This document shows positions 17,017-25,727 of a stretch of DNA of 64,000 bases, in pieces (the stretch's first letter is position 1; each line of letters opens with the position of its first letter). This DNA is from Roseiarcus sp963741405 (GTDB lineage Bacteria; Pseudomonadota; Alphaproteobacteria; Rhizobiales; Beijerinckiaceae). The notes below the pieces were generated by a model. The model made no database searches, was not told where the DNA came from, and saw nothing but the letters and a program-made list of their open reading frames with translations. A program made the position numbers and the translations under genes. The stretch lies in contig CAVUHX010000034.1 in NCBI GenBank assembly GCA_963741405.1, positions 1 through 64,000 of the forward strand. The letters are read 5' to 3'.

Positions 17017-17791
17017 TCACCGGTTCCTGAACGCCGCCGGGCGCTTCTCGACGAAGGCCTTCATGCCTTCCTTCTGGTCCTCCGTGGCGAACAGCGAATG
17101 GAAGATGCGCCGTTCGAAGCGGATGCCCTCGGCGAGCGTCGTCTCATAGGCGCGGTTGACGCTTTCCTTCGCCGCATAGACGGCGGAAGCCGACATCGAG
17201 GCGATGGTCGCCGCCGTCTTCAGCGCCTCCTCGATCAGCGAGGCGGCGGGAACGATGCGGGAGACGAGGCCCGAGCGTTCGGCCTCGGACGCGTCCATCA
17301 TCCGCCCGGTGAGGATCATCTCCATCGCCTTCGACTTGCCGACGAAGCGGGTGAGCCGCTGGGTGCCGCCGACGCCCGGGATCACGCCGAGCTTGATCTC
17401 CGGCTGGCCGAATTTCGCAGTGTCGGCGGCGAGGATGAAATCGCACATCATCGCGAGCTCGCAGCCGCCGCCGAGGGCGAAGCCCGCGACGGCGGCGATC
17501 AGCGGCTTGCGAACCCTGGTCGACGTTCTCCCATTTGGAGACGAAGTCGCCGAGGAAGACGTCGGCGAAGCTCTTGTCCTGCATCTCCTTGATGTCGGCC
17601 CCGGCGGCGAAGGCCTTTTCGGAACCCGTCAGCACGACGGCGCCGATATTCGGATCGGCCTCGAACGCTTCGAGCGCCGTGTTGAGGTCCTCGATCAGCG
17701 GGGAGGAGAGCGCGTTCAGCGCCTGCGGGCGGTTCAGCCGGATGAGGCCGACGCGGCCATGGGTCTCGACGATGATGTTGGCGTAGGTCAT
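17017..17791 (-). pseudogene. Enoyl-CoA hydratase/isomerase family, one frameshift
   Basis: Starts at MTYANIIVETHGRVGLIRLN (17791). The first half contains the oxyanion-hole stretch EKAFAAGADIKEMQ. Near 17510 an extra base (GACCAGGGTTCGC instead of GACCAGGTTCGC) shifts the frame. The rest continues as KPLIAAVAGFALGGGCELAM (start of that stretch), GVGGTQRLTR and ends EKRPAAFRNR. Restored, it is about 257 residues, the normal length, with both glutamate-bearing regions present. It would hydrate trans-2-enoyl-CoA (crotonase type) in fatty or amino acid breakdown. The single indel in otherwise perfect coding sequence could be a sequencing error. Confidence 0.85.
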
Positions 17792-17810
17792 GGGGCGCGT
17801 GTCCTTACCC

Positions 17811-17927
17811 GTCATTGCGAGGAGCGCAGCGACGAAGCAATCCAGCGAACGGACGGCGTCCGGCGGCTCCTGGATCGCCACGTCCCCCCGGGTCAAGCCC
17901 GGAGGTCGCTCCTCGCGATGACGGATA
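17811..17927. repeat. Palindromic BIME-like repeat (CGTCATTGCGAGGAGCG type)
   Basis: CGTCATTGCGAGGAGCG at about 17811 is mirrored by CGCTCCTCGCGATGACG at about 17909-17926, with inner inverted sub-repeats. This intergenic element type is widespread in alphaproteobacteria and gives spurious peptides such as SLDCFVAALLAMT. It separates the hydratase from the brnTA locus. Confidence 0.65.
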
Positions 17928-17960
17928 GCGGACCCGGCCCAGGGTGAAAAGACCTCGGCG

Positions 17961-18230
17961 TTATCCTGTTCTCTTTCGCGCCGCCTTGTGAAGGGCGCTT
18001 TCAATCGCCATGCGAATGAAACGCTGGTACGGAACGCCTTCGCGCTTGGCTTCGCCGCGCACCGCATCCAGGAGCTTCTCGGGCAGCCGCAGGCTCACCG
18101 CCTTGTCTTTCGGCCGCATTTCAAAACGCACGACCTGACCGCCGGAGAGGTCATAGTCCGTCAGATCCGCATTCGTGACGAAGTCTTCAGCCTCCTTATC
18201 GGTCCTGAATGTCGGGATAGGCCTTTTCAT
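17961..18230 (-). CDS. brnA: BrnA-like antitoxin (CopG/ribbon-helix-helix)
   Basis: 89 residues from MKRPIPTFRTDKEAEDFV. The C-terminal DNA-binding and dimerisation part (KAVSLRLPEKLLDAVRGEA, then GVPYQRFIRMAIESAL) is the ribbon-helix-helix form seen in BrnA. It should neutralise BrnT and repress the shared promoter. Its start lies inside the 3' end of brnT, giving a 35-base overlap, the usual arrangement with the toxin first. The reading frame is intact. Confidence 0.85.
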   Translation of the reverse strand: MKRPIPTFRTDKEAEDFVTNADLTDYDLSGGQVVRFEMRPKDKAVSLRLPEKLLDAVRGEAKREGVPYQRFIRMAIESALHKAARKRTG

Positions 18231-18517
18231 AGCTCTCGACTTCCTTTCTGTGCATGAACCGCGCGCTGATTGGCCGCAGCAACGCGCTTCCGCCTCGCTC
18301 GGCGCGCCAGATGAAAACGATGAAGGCGCGCCGTCCGCCAAGTGTTTTCCCGATCGCCTTCAATCGGGGTTCGCCCTTAAGGGTTTTCCTTGTCGGGGAG
18401 AATCACAACCGGACGCGTAAACACGCCCTCGATCTCTTCGGTTGACATGCCGTGCTTCTGACATTTGTCGTGGTTCCCCCGATCCCAATCAAAGCCGCGG
18501 ATGGCGGGGTGCGTCAT
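18196..18517 (-). pseudogene. brnT: BrnT-like ribonuclease toxin, frameshifted
   Basis: ATG at 18517 gives IRGFDWDRGNHDKCQKHGMS, the BrnT N-terminus, then TEEIEGVFTRPVVILPD. An extra base near 18380 produces an early TAA after KENP. The following frame continues KGEPRLKAIGKTLGGRRAFI (the core of the RelE-like fold), IWRAERGGSALLRPISARFM and HRKEVESYEKAYPDIQDR, ending at 18196. Restored length is about 106 residues. As read, the toxin would be cut at about 46 residues and inactive while its antitoxin is intact. Confidence 0.8.
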
Positions 18518-18523
18518 GGTGCG

Positions 18524-18553
18524 AGCTTAGCGGTATGTATATACAAATGTCAA
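18524..18553 (-). promoter_or_regulatory. brnTA promoter with internal palindrome
   Basis: On the minus strand TTGACA (18553-18548) and TAAGCT (18529-18524) are separated by 18 bases, just upstream of the brnT start at 18517. The spacer contains the perfect palindrome TGTATATACA (18536-18545), a good site for autorepression by the ribbon-helix-helix antitoxin. Confidence 0.5.
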
Positions 18554-18648
18554 TGTTTTTCGGCGACACCCGTCGAATAGCCGCGGGGAAAGGGCGAGAC
18601 CTTACGTCGACCTTCGGACGTTGGGAGAACGCTCGATGCGCGCGGGGC

Positions 18649-21578
18649 TCAGGGCTCGAGCGCCGCGATCCGCCCGTCGAACCACGCGAGGTCGCTCTTC
18701 CAGGTTGCGTTGTCCGGCGAAAGCGCGACCAGCTTGACCATGATCGCGCGACCGCCCTCGCGCGCCTCGCGCCCCCTGGCGTCATCATTTTGCGCCAGAT
18801 AGACCGAAGCGAGTTTGGAAAAGGATATGGCAAGATCGCGCTGCCAGCCGGCGTTGCCGGGATCGGATTTCGCCAGCCGGTCTCTGATCGCGAGGCTGTC
18901 GCGGTAGGAGGTCAGCGCCCCGGCGAGGTCGCCCTGCGCGACCTGCACGTCGCCGACCTTCTCATACGACACCGAGAGATCGCGCTGCCAGCCGGCGTTG
19001 CCGGGATCGGATTTCGCCAGCCGGTCTCTGATCGCGAGGCTGTCGCGGTAGGACTTCAGCGCGCCCGGCGAGGTCGCCCTGCGCCACCTGCACGTCGCCG
19101 ACCTTGCTCATACGACACCGAGAGATCGCGCTGCCAGCCGGCGTTGCCGGGATCGGATTTCGCCAGCCGGCTCGGCGATCGCGAGGCTGTCGCGGTAGGA
19201 CTTCAGCGCCCCGGCGAGGTCGCCCTGCGCGACCTGCACGTCGCCGACCTTGATCGTACGACACCGAGAGATCGCGCTGCCAGCCGGCGTTGCCGGGATC
19301 GGATTTCGCCAGCCGGTCGCCAATCGCGAGGCTGTCGCGGTAGGAGGTCAGCGCGCCCGGCGAGGTCGCCCTGCGCGACCTGCACGTCGCCGACTTTATC
19401 GTACGACACCGAGAGATCGCGCTGCCAGCCGGCGTTGCCGGGATCGGATTTCGCCAGCCGGTCGCTGATCGCGAGGCTGTCGCGGTAGGAGGTCAGCGCG
19501 CCCGGCGAGGTCGCCCTGCGCGACCTGCACGTCGCCGACTTTATTGTACGACACCGAGAGATCGCGCTGCCAGCCGGCGTTGCCGGGATCGGATTTCGCC
19601 AGCCGGTCTCGGATCGCGAGGCTGTCGCTGGTAGGAGTTCAGCGCGCCCGGCGAGGTCGCCCTGCGCGACCTGCACGTCGCCGACTTTCTCGTACGACAC
19701 CGAGAGATCGCGCTGCCAGCCGGCGTTGCCGGGATCGGATTTCGCCAGCCGGTCGGCGATCGCGAGGCTGTCGCGGTAGGAGGTCAGCGCCCCCGCGAGG
19801 TCGCCCTGCGCCACCTGCACGTCGCCGACCTTGTCGTACGACACCGAGAGATCGCGCTGCCAGCCGGCGTTGCCGGGATCGGATTTCGCCAGCCGGTCTC
19901 TGATCGCGAGGCTGTCGCGGTAGGACGTTCAGCGCCCCGGCGAGGTCGCCCTGCGCCACCTGCACGTCGCCGACTTTATTGTACGACACCGAGAGATCGC
20001 GCTGCCAGCCGGCGTTGCCGGGATCGGATTTCGCCAGCCGGTCTCGGATCGCGAGGCTGTCGCGGTAGGAGGTCAGCGCCCCGGCGAGGTCGCCCTGCGC
20101 GACCTGCACGTCGCCGACCCTTTCGTACGACACCGAGAGATCGCGCTGCCAGCCGGCGTTGCCGGGATCGGATTTCGCCAGCCGGTCGGCAATCGCGAGG
20201 CTGTCGCGGTAGGAGGTCAGCGCCCCGGCGAGGTCGCCCTGCGCGACCTGCACGTCGCCGACTTTATTGTACGACACCGAGAGATCGCGCTGCCAGCCGG
20301 CGTTGCCGGGATCGGATTTCGCCAGCCGGTCTCGATCGCGAAGCTGTCGCGGTAGGAGGTCAGCGCGCCCGCGAGGTCGCCCTGCGCGACCTGCACGTCG
20401 CCGACCTTCTCGTACGACACCGAGAGATCGCGCTGCCAGCCGGCGGCGCCCGGATCGGATTTCGCCAGCCGGTCGGCAATCGCGAAGCTGTCTTCGTAGG
20501 CCTTCAGCGCGCCGGTGAGGTCGCCCTGCGCCGTCTTCACGCTGCCGCGCCTATCCGATCCCACCGCGACCTCACGCTCGTTGCCCGCGCGCCGCGCGAG
20601 CTCGATGTATTTGAGAAACGCCGCGTCGGCCTCTTTGAGGGTTCCCGCCGCAACGGCCGCGTCGCCCAATCCGACCCAGCCCTCCATGTTGTCGGGATCG
20701 AGATCGGTCGCCTCCCGATACCATTTCAGGCCCTCCGCCACGCTGTTCATGACGGCGCTCGCCGCAAGATTGCGCGCCGCCTCGGCTTGCTCCTGCTGCG
20801 CCTTCTGTCGCTCCTTCTTCCGGTTCTCATAGATCTGGAGCCAGATTCCCTCGGCGACCCGGGTGTTGCCGTTCCGGGCTTCCTCGACGGCGCGCGCAAA
20901 GGACGGATCCCCTTTCAGGTCTCGAAGAGACTGGATGAATCGGTCGATCTGGGCCGCCGTCAGCTTCGGCGATTTGGCGCGAACAGCGGTTTCGATCTCA
21001 TCGATGCTGGCCGCGCTCAGCGCCTCGCGCGCCAGGAGATCGACAATCGCGCCCGAAAGAATCTGCTTGGCGAGATTGTCGGGGCTGGTGAACATGCAGC
21101 CCGGATAGCGCTCGACTTCGCTCAGCCGTTCGAGATGCGCGCGTTGCGCGGCGCGCGAGGCGTCGGACGGAGCGAACCGCGGCCCGCGTGGGGCGTCGTC
21201 GCCCGGTACGGCGATCAGCAGGAGCTTGTCATGATAGAGCGCGAGCCAGGCTTCCCATTGGGTGTAGGCGATGTCGCGCCGGTTCTCGAGAGGCTCCCTG
21301 AGCGGCGGCAGCTTGTCAGCCAGACCCGGGCATTTCCCGACGATCGCGCTCGTGGAGGCGTCCTTTGCGGCTGCGCCGGTCATGTCTCCGACGAGGTGAA
21401 CGACCGCGTCGCAACCGGCGATGTAGCGGTCGAGCTTATCGAGCGTGACCGTGCCGAAGTCTTTGAAGTCCTCCTGGATCTTCACCTCGACATCGGGCCG
21501 CGTGAGGTCGGCGCGCAGCTGATCGCGATAATCGCGAAATTCGTCCGAAACCGCCGACAGGAAAATCCGGACCGACAT
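18649..21578 (-). pseudogene. DUF4062 (TIR-like fold) protein with a 12-unit TPR-like repeat array, many frameshifts
   Basis: The N-terminus MSVRIFLSAVSDEFRDYRDQ begins a DUF4062 domain (about residues 1-130, Rossmann/TIR-like fold) with QEDFKDFGTVTLDKLDRYI and CDAVVHLVGD. A linker with a QLRDL-type helical stretch and a charged helix (KKERQKAQQEQAEAARN) follows to about residue 330. Then comes a tetratricopeptide region of about twelve near-identical 48-residue units (GDVQVAQGDLAGALTSYRDS). The final unit is divergent and ends DLAWFDGRIAALEP. DUF4062-TPR proteins are suspected sensors or effectors in signalling and antiviral defence; no nucleotide-binding NB-ARC domain is seen here. The frame is intact through the N-terminus and first units and then breaks repeatedly within the array. 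Restored length is about 976 residues. Confidence 0.8.
18828..20545 (-). repeat. Tandem 144-base repeats encoding 48-residue TPR-like units
   Basis: Equivalent positions recur at 18833, 18977, 19123, 19269, 19414, 19559, 19705, 19849, 19994, 20138, 20282 and 20425. The steps are 144, 146, 146, 145, 145, 146, 144, 145, 144, 144 and 143 bases. Units are nearly identical in sequence, including synonymous positions, implying recent duplication or gene conversion. Most deviations from 144 are single added bases at a few recurrent points in the unit. No spacers and no CRISPR features are present. Confidence 0.95.
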
Positions 21579-21869
21579 GGAGGCAGGCCTTCAAGGCGCG
21601 AGCGCCCCACCCTCGCATGAATGGCCGCAATCGGGAAGCGTATCTCTCGGAGGGCGCTGCCATCGGCGGAGCGCGCCTCAAATATGCAGCATCCTCCGAG
21701 CATGACTTCGTTATTGGCGGCGGTCCGTGCGCGCCCGAGGGGCGGCGTCTCGCCGCCCGGGGGAGCGCGGGACGCGCACCTTCCGTCCTTACGACGGGTA
21801 TGGGACCTTATGAGGGGCGGCGCCGCCCTCCCGATAGCGTCGCCAAGGCGAACCGTTCCCCTTCCCGAA
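21579..21869. other. 291-base intergenic region without a recognised gene
   Basis: Divergent region between the DUF4062 gene and the two small membrane proteins; it must carry the promoters for both. No confident -35/-10 pair or conserved element was identified, and short open frames here have no ribosome binding site. Confidence 0.4.
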
Positions 21870-22238
21870 ATGTCTAGAGCATCGAAAACGATGCTCGATT
21901 ATCTGTTGCGCTTCCTGGCCGGCGGAATCGCCGTCTCCGCCTTCGCCGCGCTCGGCGACGCCCTTCGCCCGAACACCTTTGCGGGCCTGTTCGGCGCTGC
22001 CCCGTCGATCGCGCTGGCGACGCTCCTCATCGCCTTGTCGACACAAGGCGCTCCCTTCGTCGCCGTCGAAGCCCGGTCGATGATCCTGGGCGCCCTGGCG
22101 CTGGCCGCCTACAGCTGGGCGGTGTGTGTCCTCCTCCAGAAACTCAGATTGTCGTCCGTAGTCGCGACCATGGTGGCTTTTGTCGTCTGGTTCGCGGCAG
22201 CCTTCGGGACGACGGCCATCCTGATCGGCCTCCCATGA
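21870..22238 (+). CDS. Small membrane protein, DUF3147-like
   Basis: About 122 residues (an internal ATG at 21891 would give 115). Four hydrophobic segments can be drawn: LLRFLAGGIAVSAFAALG, APSIALATLLIAL, MILGALALAAYSWAVCVLL and VVATMVAFVVWFAAAFGTTA. The charged middle FVAVEARSM is typical of this family. Its TGA stop overlaps the next gene's ATG, and the next protein is a paralogue, so the two probably form a complex. Function unknown. Confidence 0.7.
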   Translation: MSRASKTMLDYLLRFLAGGIAVSAFAALGDALRPNTFAGLFGAAPSIALATLLIALSTQGAPFVAVEARSMILGALALAAYSWAVCVLLQKLRLSSVVATMVAFVVWFAAAFGTTAILIGLP

Positions 22239-22651
22239 TCGTCCGGCTCAAGCTGTCCGCGCTCACCGAGACAAGCTGGCGCGACTATCTCATGAGGTTC
22301 GCGCTCGGCGGGGCCGCGACCGTCATTGCCGGGCTCATCGCCGCCGGGTTCGGACCGGTCGTCGGCGGTCTCTTACTCGCATTCCCCGCCATCTTTCCCG
22401 CCGGCGCCACGCTCGTCGGAAAGCATGTCCGGGAACACAAGGAGAAAGCGGGCCTCTCCGGGTCGCGCCGCGGCAAGGAAGCCGCCGCGCTCGACGCCGT
22501 CGGCGCGGCGCTCGGCAGTTTCGCCCTTGCCGCCTTCGCTGCGGTCGTCTGGCTCACGATCGGCCGGTTTGCCGCCTGGGCTCTCGTCCCGGCGACGGCG
22601 GCGTGGGTCGCCGTCGCGGTGGCGGCCTGGCGATTGCGGCGAGCGCTGTGA
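22235..22651 (+). CDS. Second small membrane protein, DUF3147-like
   Basis: 138 residues, start coupled to the previous gene (ATGA). Hydrophobic segments: MRFALGGAATVIAGLIAAGF, VVGGLLLAFPAIFPAGATLV, GSFALAAFAAVVWLTIG and ALVPATAAWVAVAVAAW, with a charged cytoplasmic loop (KHVREHKEKAGLSGSRRGKE). Related to its partner in the first helices. No known function; the pair is common in alphaproteobacteria. Confidence 0.72.
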   Translation: MIVRLKLSALTETSWRDYLMRFALGGAATVIAGLIAAGFGPVVGGLLLAFPAIFPAGATLVGKHVREHKEKAGLSGSRRGKEAAALDAVGAALGSFALAAFAAVVWLTIGRFAAWALVPATAAWVAVAVAAWRLRRAL

Positions 22652-22751
22652 AGGGCTGGCGTCGAGACCCGCTCTGCAGTCCCTGGAACGAGAGTCGCAC
22701 TCGCGCGAGCGAGCGGTCAGGGCAATTGAGTTCCGTGGCTGAGACTCCCGC

Positions 22752-23151
22752 CTAGTCCGAGAGCGTCCAGTTTTCGAGGGACAGGCCGGGAATATCCGAG
22801 AAATCCGACTCGTTGGCGGTGACGAGTGTGCACCCGGTCGCGAGCGCGTGCGCGGCGATCAGGCGGTCGAAATCCTTGCGGCGCGCCCAGCCGATCTGCG
22901 CGAGGATCCGCCCGTAGGTTTCGGCGGCGGTCGCGTCGAAAGCGAGCACCGGGATGGTGTCGAGAATTCGCCTCAGCCGGACTTGCCGCAACGCCGAACT
23001 CGCGCAGGCCGGCATAGAGGCCACGCTGCAACTCGGCCAGGCTCAGCGCGGACAGGAAGACAACGCCCTCATGCCGACCGAGTTGATCAAGAACGGGCTC
23101 AAATCCGTCGCGGGCATGGATCGCGATATTCGTGTCAATGAGGAACTTCAA
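22752..23151 (-). pseudogene. vapC: VapC-type PIN-domain toxin, frameshifted
   Basis: The start MKFLIDTNIAIHARDGFEPV supplies the first PIN acidic residue, and LSALSLAELQRGLYAG supplies the second. After REFGVA, near 22985, the frame shifts and resumes with VRLRRILDTIPVLAFDATAA, then ILAQIGWARRKDFDRLIAAH (acidic residue) and CTLVTANESDFSDIPGLSLE (last acidic residues). Restored length is about 132 residues, normal for a VapC ribonuclease. All four catalytic acids are present once the shift is corrected. It lies three bases downstream of vapB. Confidence 0.8.
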
Positions 23152-23154
23152 GCC

Positions 23155-23391
23155 CTAATCCCAGCCGCGATCCGGCAGCTCCATGGGCTCATATCGCTCG
23201 ACTTGCGACGGTTTCGGCATCGCACGCAGCGCCTCGACCATCTCATTGAGACTCTGGCGCACAGGCGTGATGACAATGACGTCGCCATAACGTTCGATGG
23301 AAAGTTCGACGTTCGTGTCGTCATAGGCGATTTCGGCCGGGATGCGCACGGCCTGGCTGTTGCCGGATTTGAAGGCGCGGGTGAGCGCCAT
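23155..23391 (-). CDS. vapB: VapB-type antitoxin (AbrB/SpoVT fold)
   Basis: 78 residues from MALTRAFKSGNSQAVRIPAE, the swapped-hairpin DNA-binding fold of VapB. The C-terminal tail VERYEPMELPDRGWD is the toxin-binding segment. The start at 23391 is preferred to the longer frame because the conserved AbrB-like domain begins here and a promoter fits upstream. The gene is intact, unlike its toxin partner. Confidence 0.88.
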   Translation of the reverse strand: MALTRAFKSGNSQAVRIPAEIAYDDTNVELSIERYGDVIVITPVRQSLNEMVEALRAMPKPSQVERYEPMELPDRGWD

Positions 23392-23419
23392 GGAAAGCCT
23401 CGCGAGGTTGGAACTGTGT

Positions 23420-23448
23420 AACTTAGGCTGCACGGCCTACGACGTCAA
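23420..23448 (-). promoter_or_regulatory. vapBC promoter
   Basis: On the minus strand TTGACG (23448-23443) and TAAGTT (23425-23420) are spaced by 17 bases, about 29 bases before the vapB start. Just upstream is TATGTATATAC (minus strand of 23454-23464), an 11-base word also found in the brnTA promoter spacer in the opposite orientation. Confidence 0.45.
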
Positions 23449-23559
23449 TCCGCGTATATACATAGATGGGCTCACATGACCGGGGCGGGACCGCGCCGCG
23501 GCCCATGCGGTTGACCCGCAGCCGGAGGGCGCACGGACCTCCCTTTGGCGCCGTGCGCA

Positions 23560-24160
23560 GAAGCCGGGTATGGCTGAGATCGTCGACGGGCTTGTCTCCG
23601 GGGTCGTCCGGCAGGCCGACAACGGGGCCGGGCGTCGCCGGTCCGGCGAGTTTGTGACGCGCGATGAGAAGGCCGGCGATTGGACCGCCGACGAGGCTCG
23701 CCACGACCAGGCCGAGAGTCGCGGTCGCGATTCCGACTTCGAGCGCATTGGGGAGCCCCCAAGCGCTCGGTGATGATCGGCGCCCAGGCAATCGTGGTTC
23801 CATGCCCGCCGATGAGCGATGCGGAACCGACGAAGGCCTTTTGGCAGACCAAGCGCGACAACGCTGGCGGCGGCGATGAGAGTTCTGGATGATCAGATAG
23901 GCGAGGGTCAGAGCCAGCAGCAGGATCAGCGGGCGGCCACCTGAAACGAGGTCATCGAGCCTGGCGTTGAGGCCAGATGCCGGTAAAGAAGTAGAGGAGC
24001 GGCATGTCTCGCGCTTCGAGCGAGAAGTTGATCTCGAAGTCGAGCGCTTCGTAGGCGAGCAGCGTCATTGTGGCCGCGAGAAGGCCTGCGGTCACCGCCT
24101 CCGGTATGTTCCAGCGATGCAATGGCGGGAGCAGTCGATTGAGACCCGCTCCCGTGAATG
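23560..24160 (-). pseudogene. gltS: Remnant of a sodium/glutamate symporter (GltS)
   Basis: Fragments in shifting frames read NRLLPPLHRWNIPEAVTAGL, YEALDFEINFSLEARDMPLL, GLNARLDDLVSGGRPLILLL, LAYLIIQN, AFVGSASLIGGHGTTIAWAP and NALEVGIATATLGLVVASLV, ending PVVGLPDDPGD. These match the middle of GltS including the conserved GGHGT motif. At least four frameshifts are needed (near 23975, 23885, 23845 and 23765). The N-terminal approximately 50 residues and the C-terminal third are missing, so this is a true dead gene. It lies between vapBC and the bkd operon. Confidence 0.75.
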
Positions 24161-24204
24161 TGGCGCCACCCTCTCCCCGCGAGCGGTCGAGGAGCGCAGA
24201 TTCC

Positions 24205-25596
24205 TCAAATGTGCAGCGGCTTCCCCAAGGCCTTCAGCGCCGCCTCGTGGAACGCCTCGCTCTCCGTCGGATGGGCGTGGATCGTGCCGGCGACGTCCTC
24301 GAGTCGCGCGCCCATCTCCATCGCCAGCGAAAACGCCGACGACAGTTCCGACACGCCCGAGCCGACGGCGTGGATTCCGAGCACGACGTGATTGTCGGCG
24401 CGCGCCGTGATCCGCACGAACCCCTCGTCGGCCTGCTTCGTCATCGCCCGTCCGTTGGCGCGGAAGGGGAAGAGGCCGGTCACAATCTCGCCGTGCGCCG
24501 CCTTTGCGGCTTCGGGCGACAAGCCCACGGCGACAATCTCGGGGTCGGTGAAGCAGATCGCCGGGATCGCCCGGTGGTCGAAGGCGCGTTTTTCCCCGGC
24601 GATGATCTCGGCGACCATCTCGCCCTGCGCCATGGCGCGGTGCGCCAGCATCGGCTCGCCGGTCACGTCGCCGACCGCCCAGACGTTGCGCATCGAGGTC
24701 GCCGAGCGCTCGTCGATGCGGACGAAGGGGCCCGCCATGGCGAGGTCGAGCCTTTCGAGGCCGAAGGTTTCCGTGCGCGGTCGCCGCCCGACCGCGACCA
24801 GAACCTTCTCGGCTGGAATCGCCTTTTCGACGCCGTCGCCGCCAGCTGCTCTCAGCGCGCCCTTGTCGAAGCCGAGCGCCCGGGCGCCGGTCATGATGTC
24901 GATTCCGAGATCGGCGGCGCGGCGCGCGACCGGATGAGTCAGCTCCTCGTCGTAGAGCGGCAGGATTTTCGGCAAGGCCTCGACGATCGTCACTTTTGCG
25001 CCGAGCTTGGTAAAGGCCATGCCGAGCTCCATGCCGATATAGCCCGCCCCGACCACGGCGAGCGTCTCGGGCACCTTGGTCAGCGCCAGCGCCTCGGTCG
25101 AGGAGAGGACGTCCTCGCCGTCGAACGGCAGCGCCGGGAGCAGCGCCGGCTCCGATCCGGTCGCGATCACGAGATGCTCGCAGACGATTCTCTGGTCGCC
25201 GGTGTCGGCGTGGGCGATCGCGCTCTTGCCGTCGACGATCGTCGCTCGACCCCGCAACGAACGAACACCCGCCTTCTTGAGCAGCGCGCCAACGCCGCTC
25301 GCGAGCCGCGCCACGATCGCGTCCTTCCAGGCGATCGTTCTGGCGTAGTCGAGCGAAGGCGCGGCAAGCGTCAGTCCGATGGCGTTCAGCGCCTGCGGCT
25401 CGGTCAGCGCGTGGGCGGCGTCGGCGGCGTGGATGATCGCCTTCGAGGGGATGCAGCCGACATGCAGGCAGGCGCCGCCGAAGCGCCCGTCCTCGACCAG
25501 CACCGTGTCGAGGCCGAGTTCGCCGGCGCGGATCGCCGCGACGTATCCGCCTGGGCCGCCGCCGATAATGAGAACCTTGCAGCGAAGCTCGGTCAT
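24205..25596 (-). CDS. lpdV: Dihydrolipoyl dehydrogenase (E3)
   Basis: 463 residues from MTELRCKVLIIGGGPGGYVA. FAD-binding GGGPGG is at about residue 11, the redox disulfide is in GGACLHVGCIPSKA (about 42-47), NAD-binding GAGYIGMELG at about 178, and the C-terminal catalytic dyad in IHAHPTESEAFHEA. It reoxidises the lipoyl arm of the E2 protein encoded just upstream. The last gene of the bkd operon. The in-frame extension to 25731 is only the palindromic repeat. Confidence 0.94.
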   Translation of the reverse strand: MTELRCKVLIIGGGPGGYVAAIRAGELGLDTVLVEDGRFGGACLHVGCIPSKAIIHAADAAHALTEPQALNAIGLTLAAPSLDYARTIAWKDAIVARLASGVGALLKKAGVRSLRGRATIVDGKSAIAHADTGDQRIVCEHLVIATGSEPALLPALPFDGEDVLSSTEALALTKVPETLAVVGAGYIGMELGMAFTKLGAKVTIVEALPKILPLYDEELTHPVARRAADLGIDIMTGARALGFDKGALRAAGGDGVEKAIPAEKVLVAVGRRPRTETFGLERLDLAMAGPFVRIDERSATSMRNVWAVGDVTGEPMLAHRAMAQGEMVAEIIAGEKRAFDHRAIPAICFTDPEIVAVGLSPEAAKAAHGEIVTGLFPFRANGRAMTKQADEGFVRITARADNHVVLGIHAVGSGVSELSSAFSLAMEMGARLEDVAGTIHAHPTESEAFHEAALKALGKPLHI

Positions 25597-25624
25597 GGAA
25601 TCCTCGTCACCTTCGTCGGGCTTC

Positions 25625-25727
25625 CCGTCACCCGCCGCGAACGCGGGGGTCCAGGCGCCGCTTCCGGAAACGCCCGGCAAATGGAGCCGGCGGCGCTGGA
25701 TACCCGCTTTCGCGGGTATGACAATCG
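25625..25727. repeat. IPAKAGIQ-type palindromic intergenic repeat
   Basis: A dyad-rich block between bkdB and lpdV. In translation it gives VIPAKAGIQRRR on one strand and RWIPAFAGMT on the other, signatures of a widespread proteobacterial intergenic repeat. It contains the hairpin ACCCGCTTTCGCGGGT near 25703. Its position inside an operon means it is transcribed and may modulate mRNA stability between E2 and E3. Confidence 0.7.

Noticed and set aside
18828..20545. Regular repeats that might be a CRISPR array
   Set aside because: The units are 144 bases with no variable spacers, they encode a TPR-like peptide, and no cas genes are nearby.
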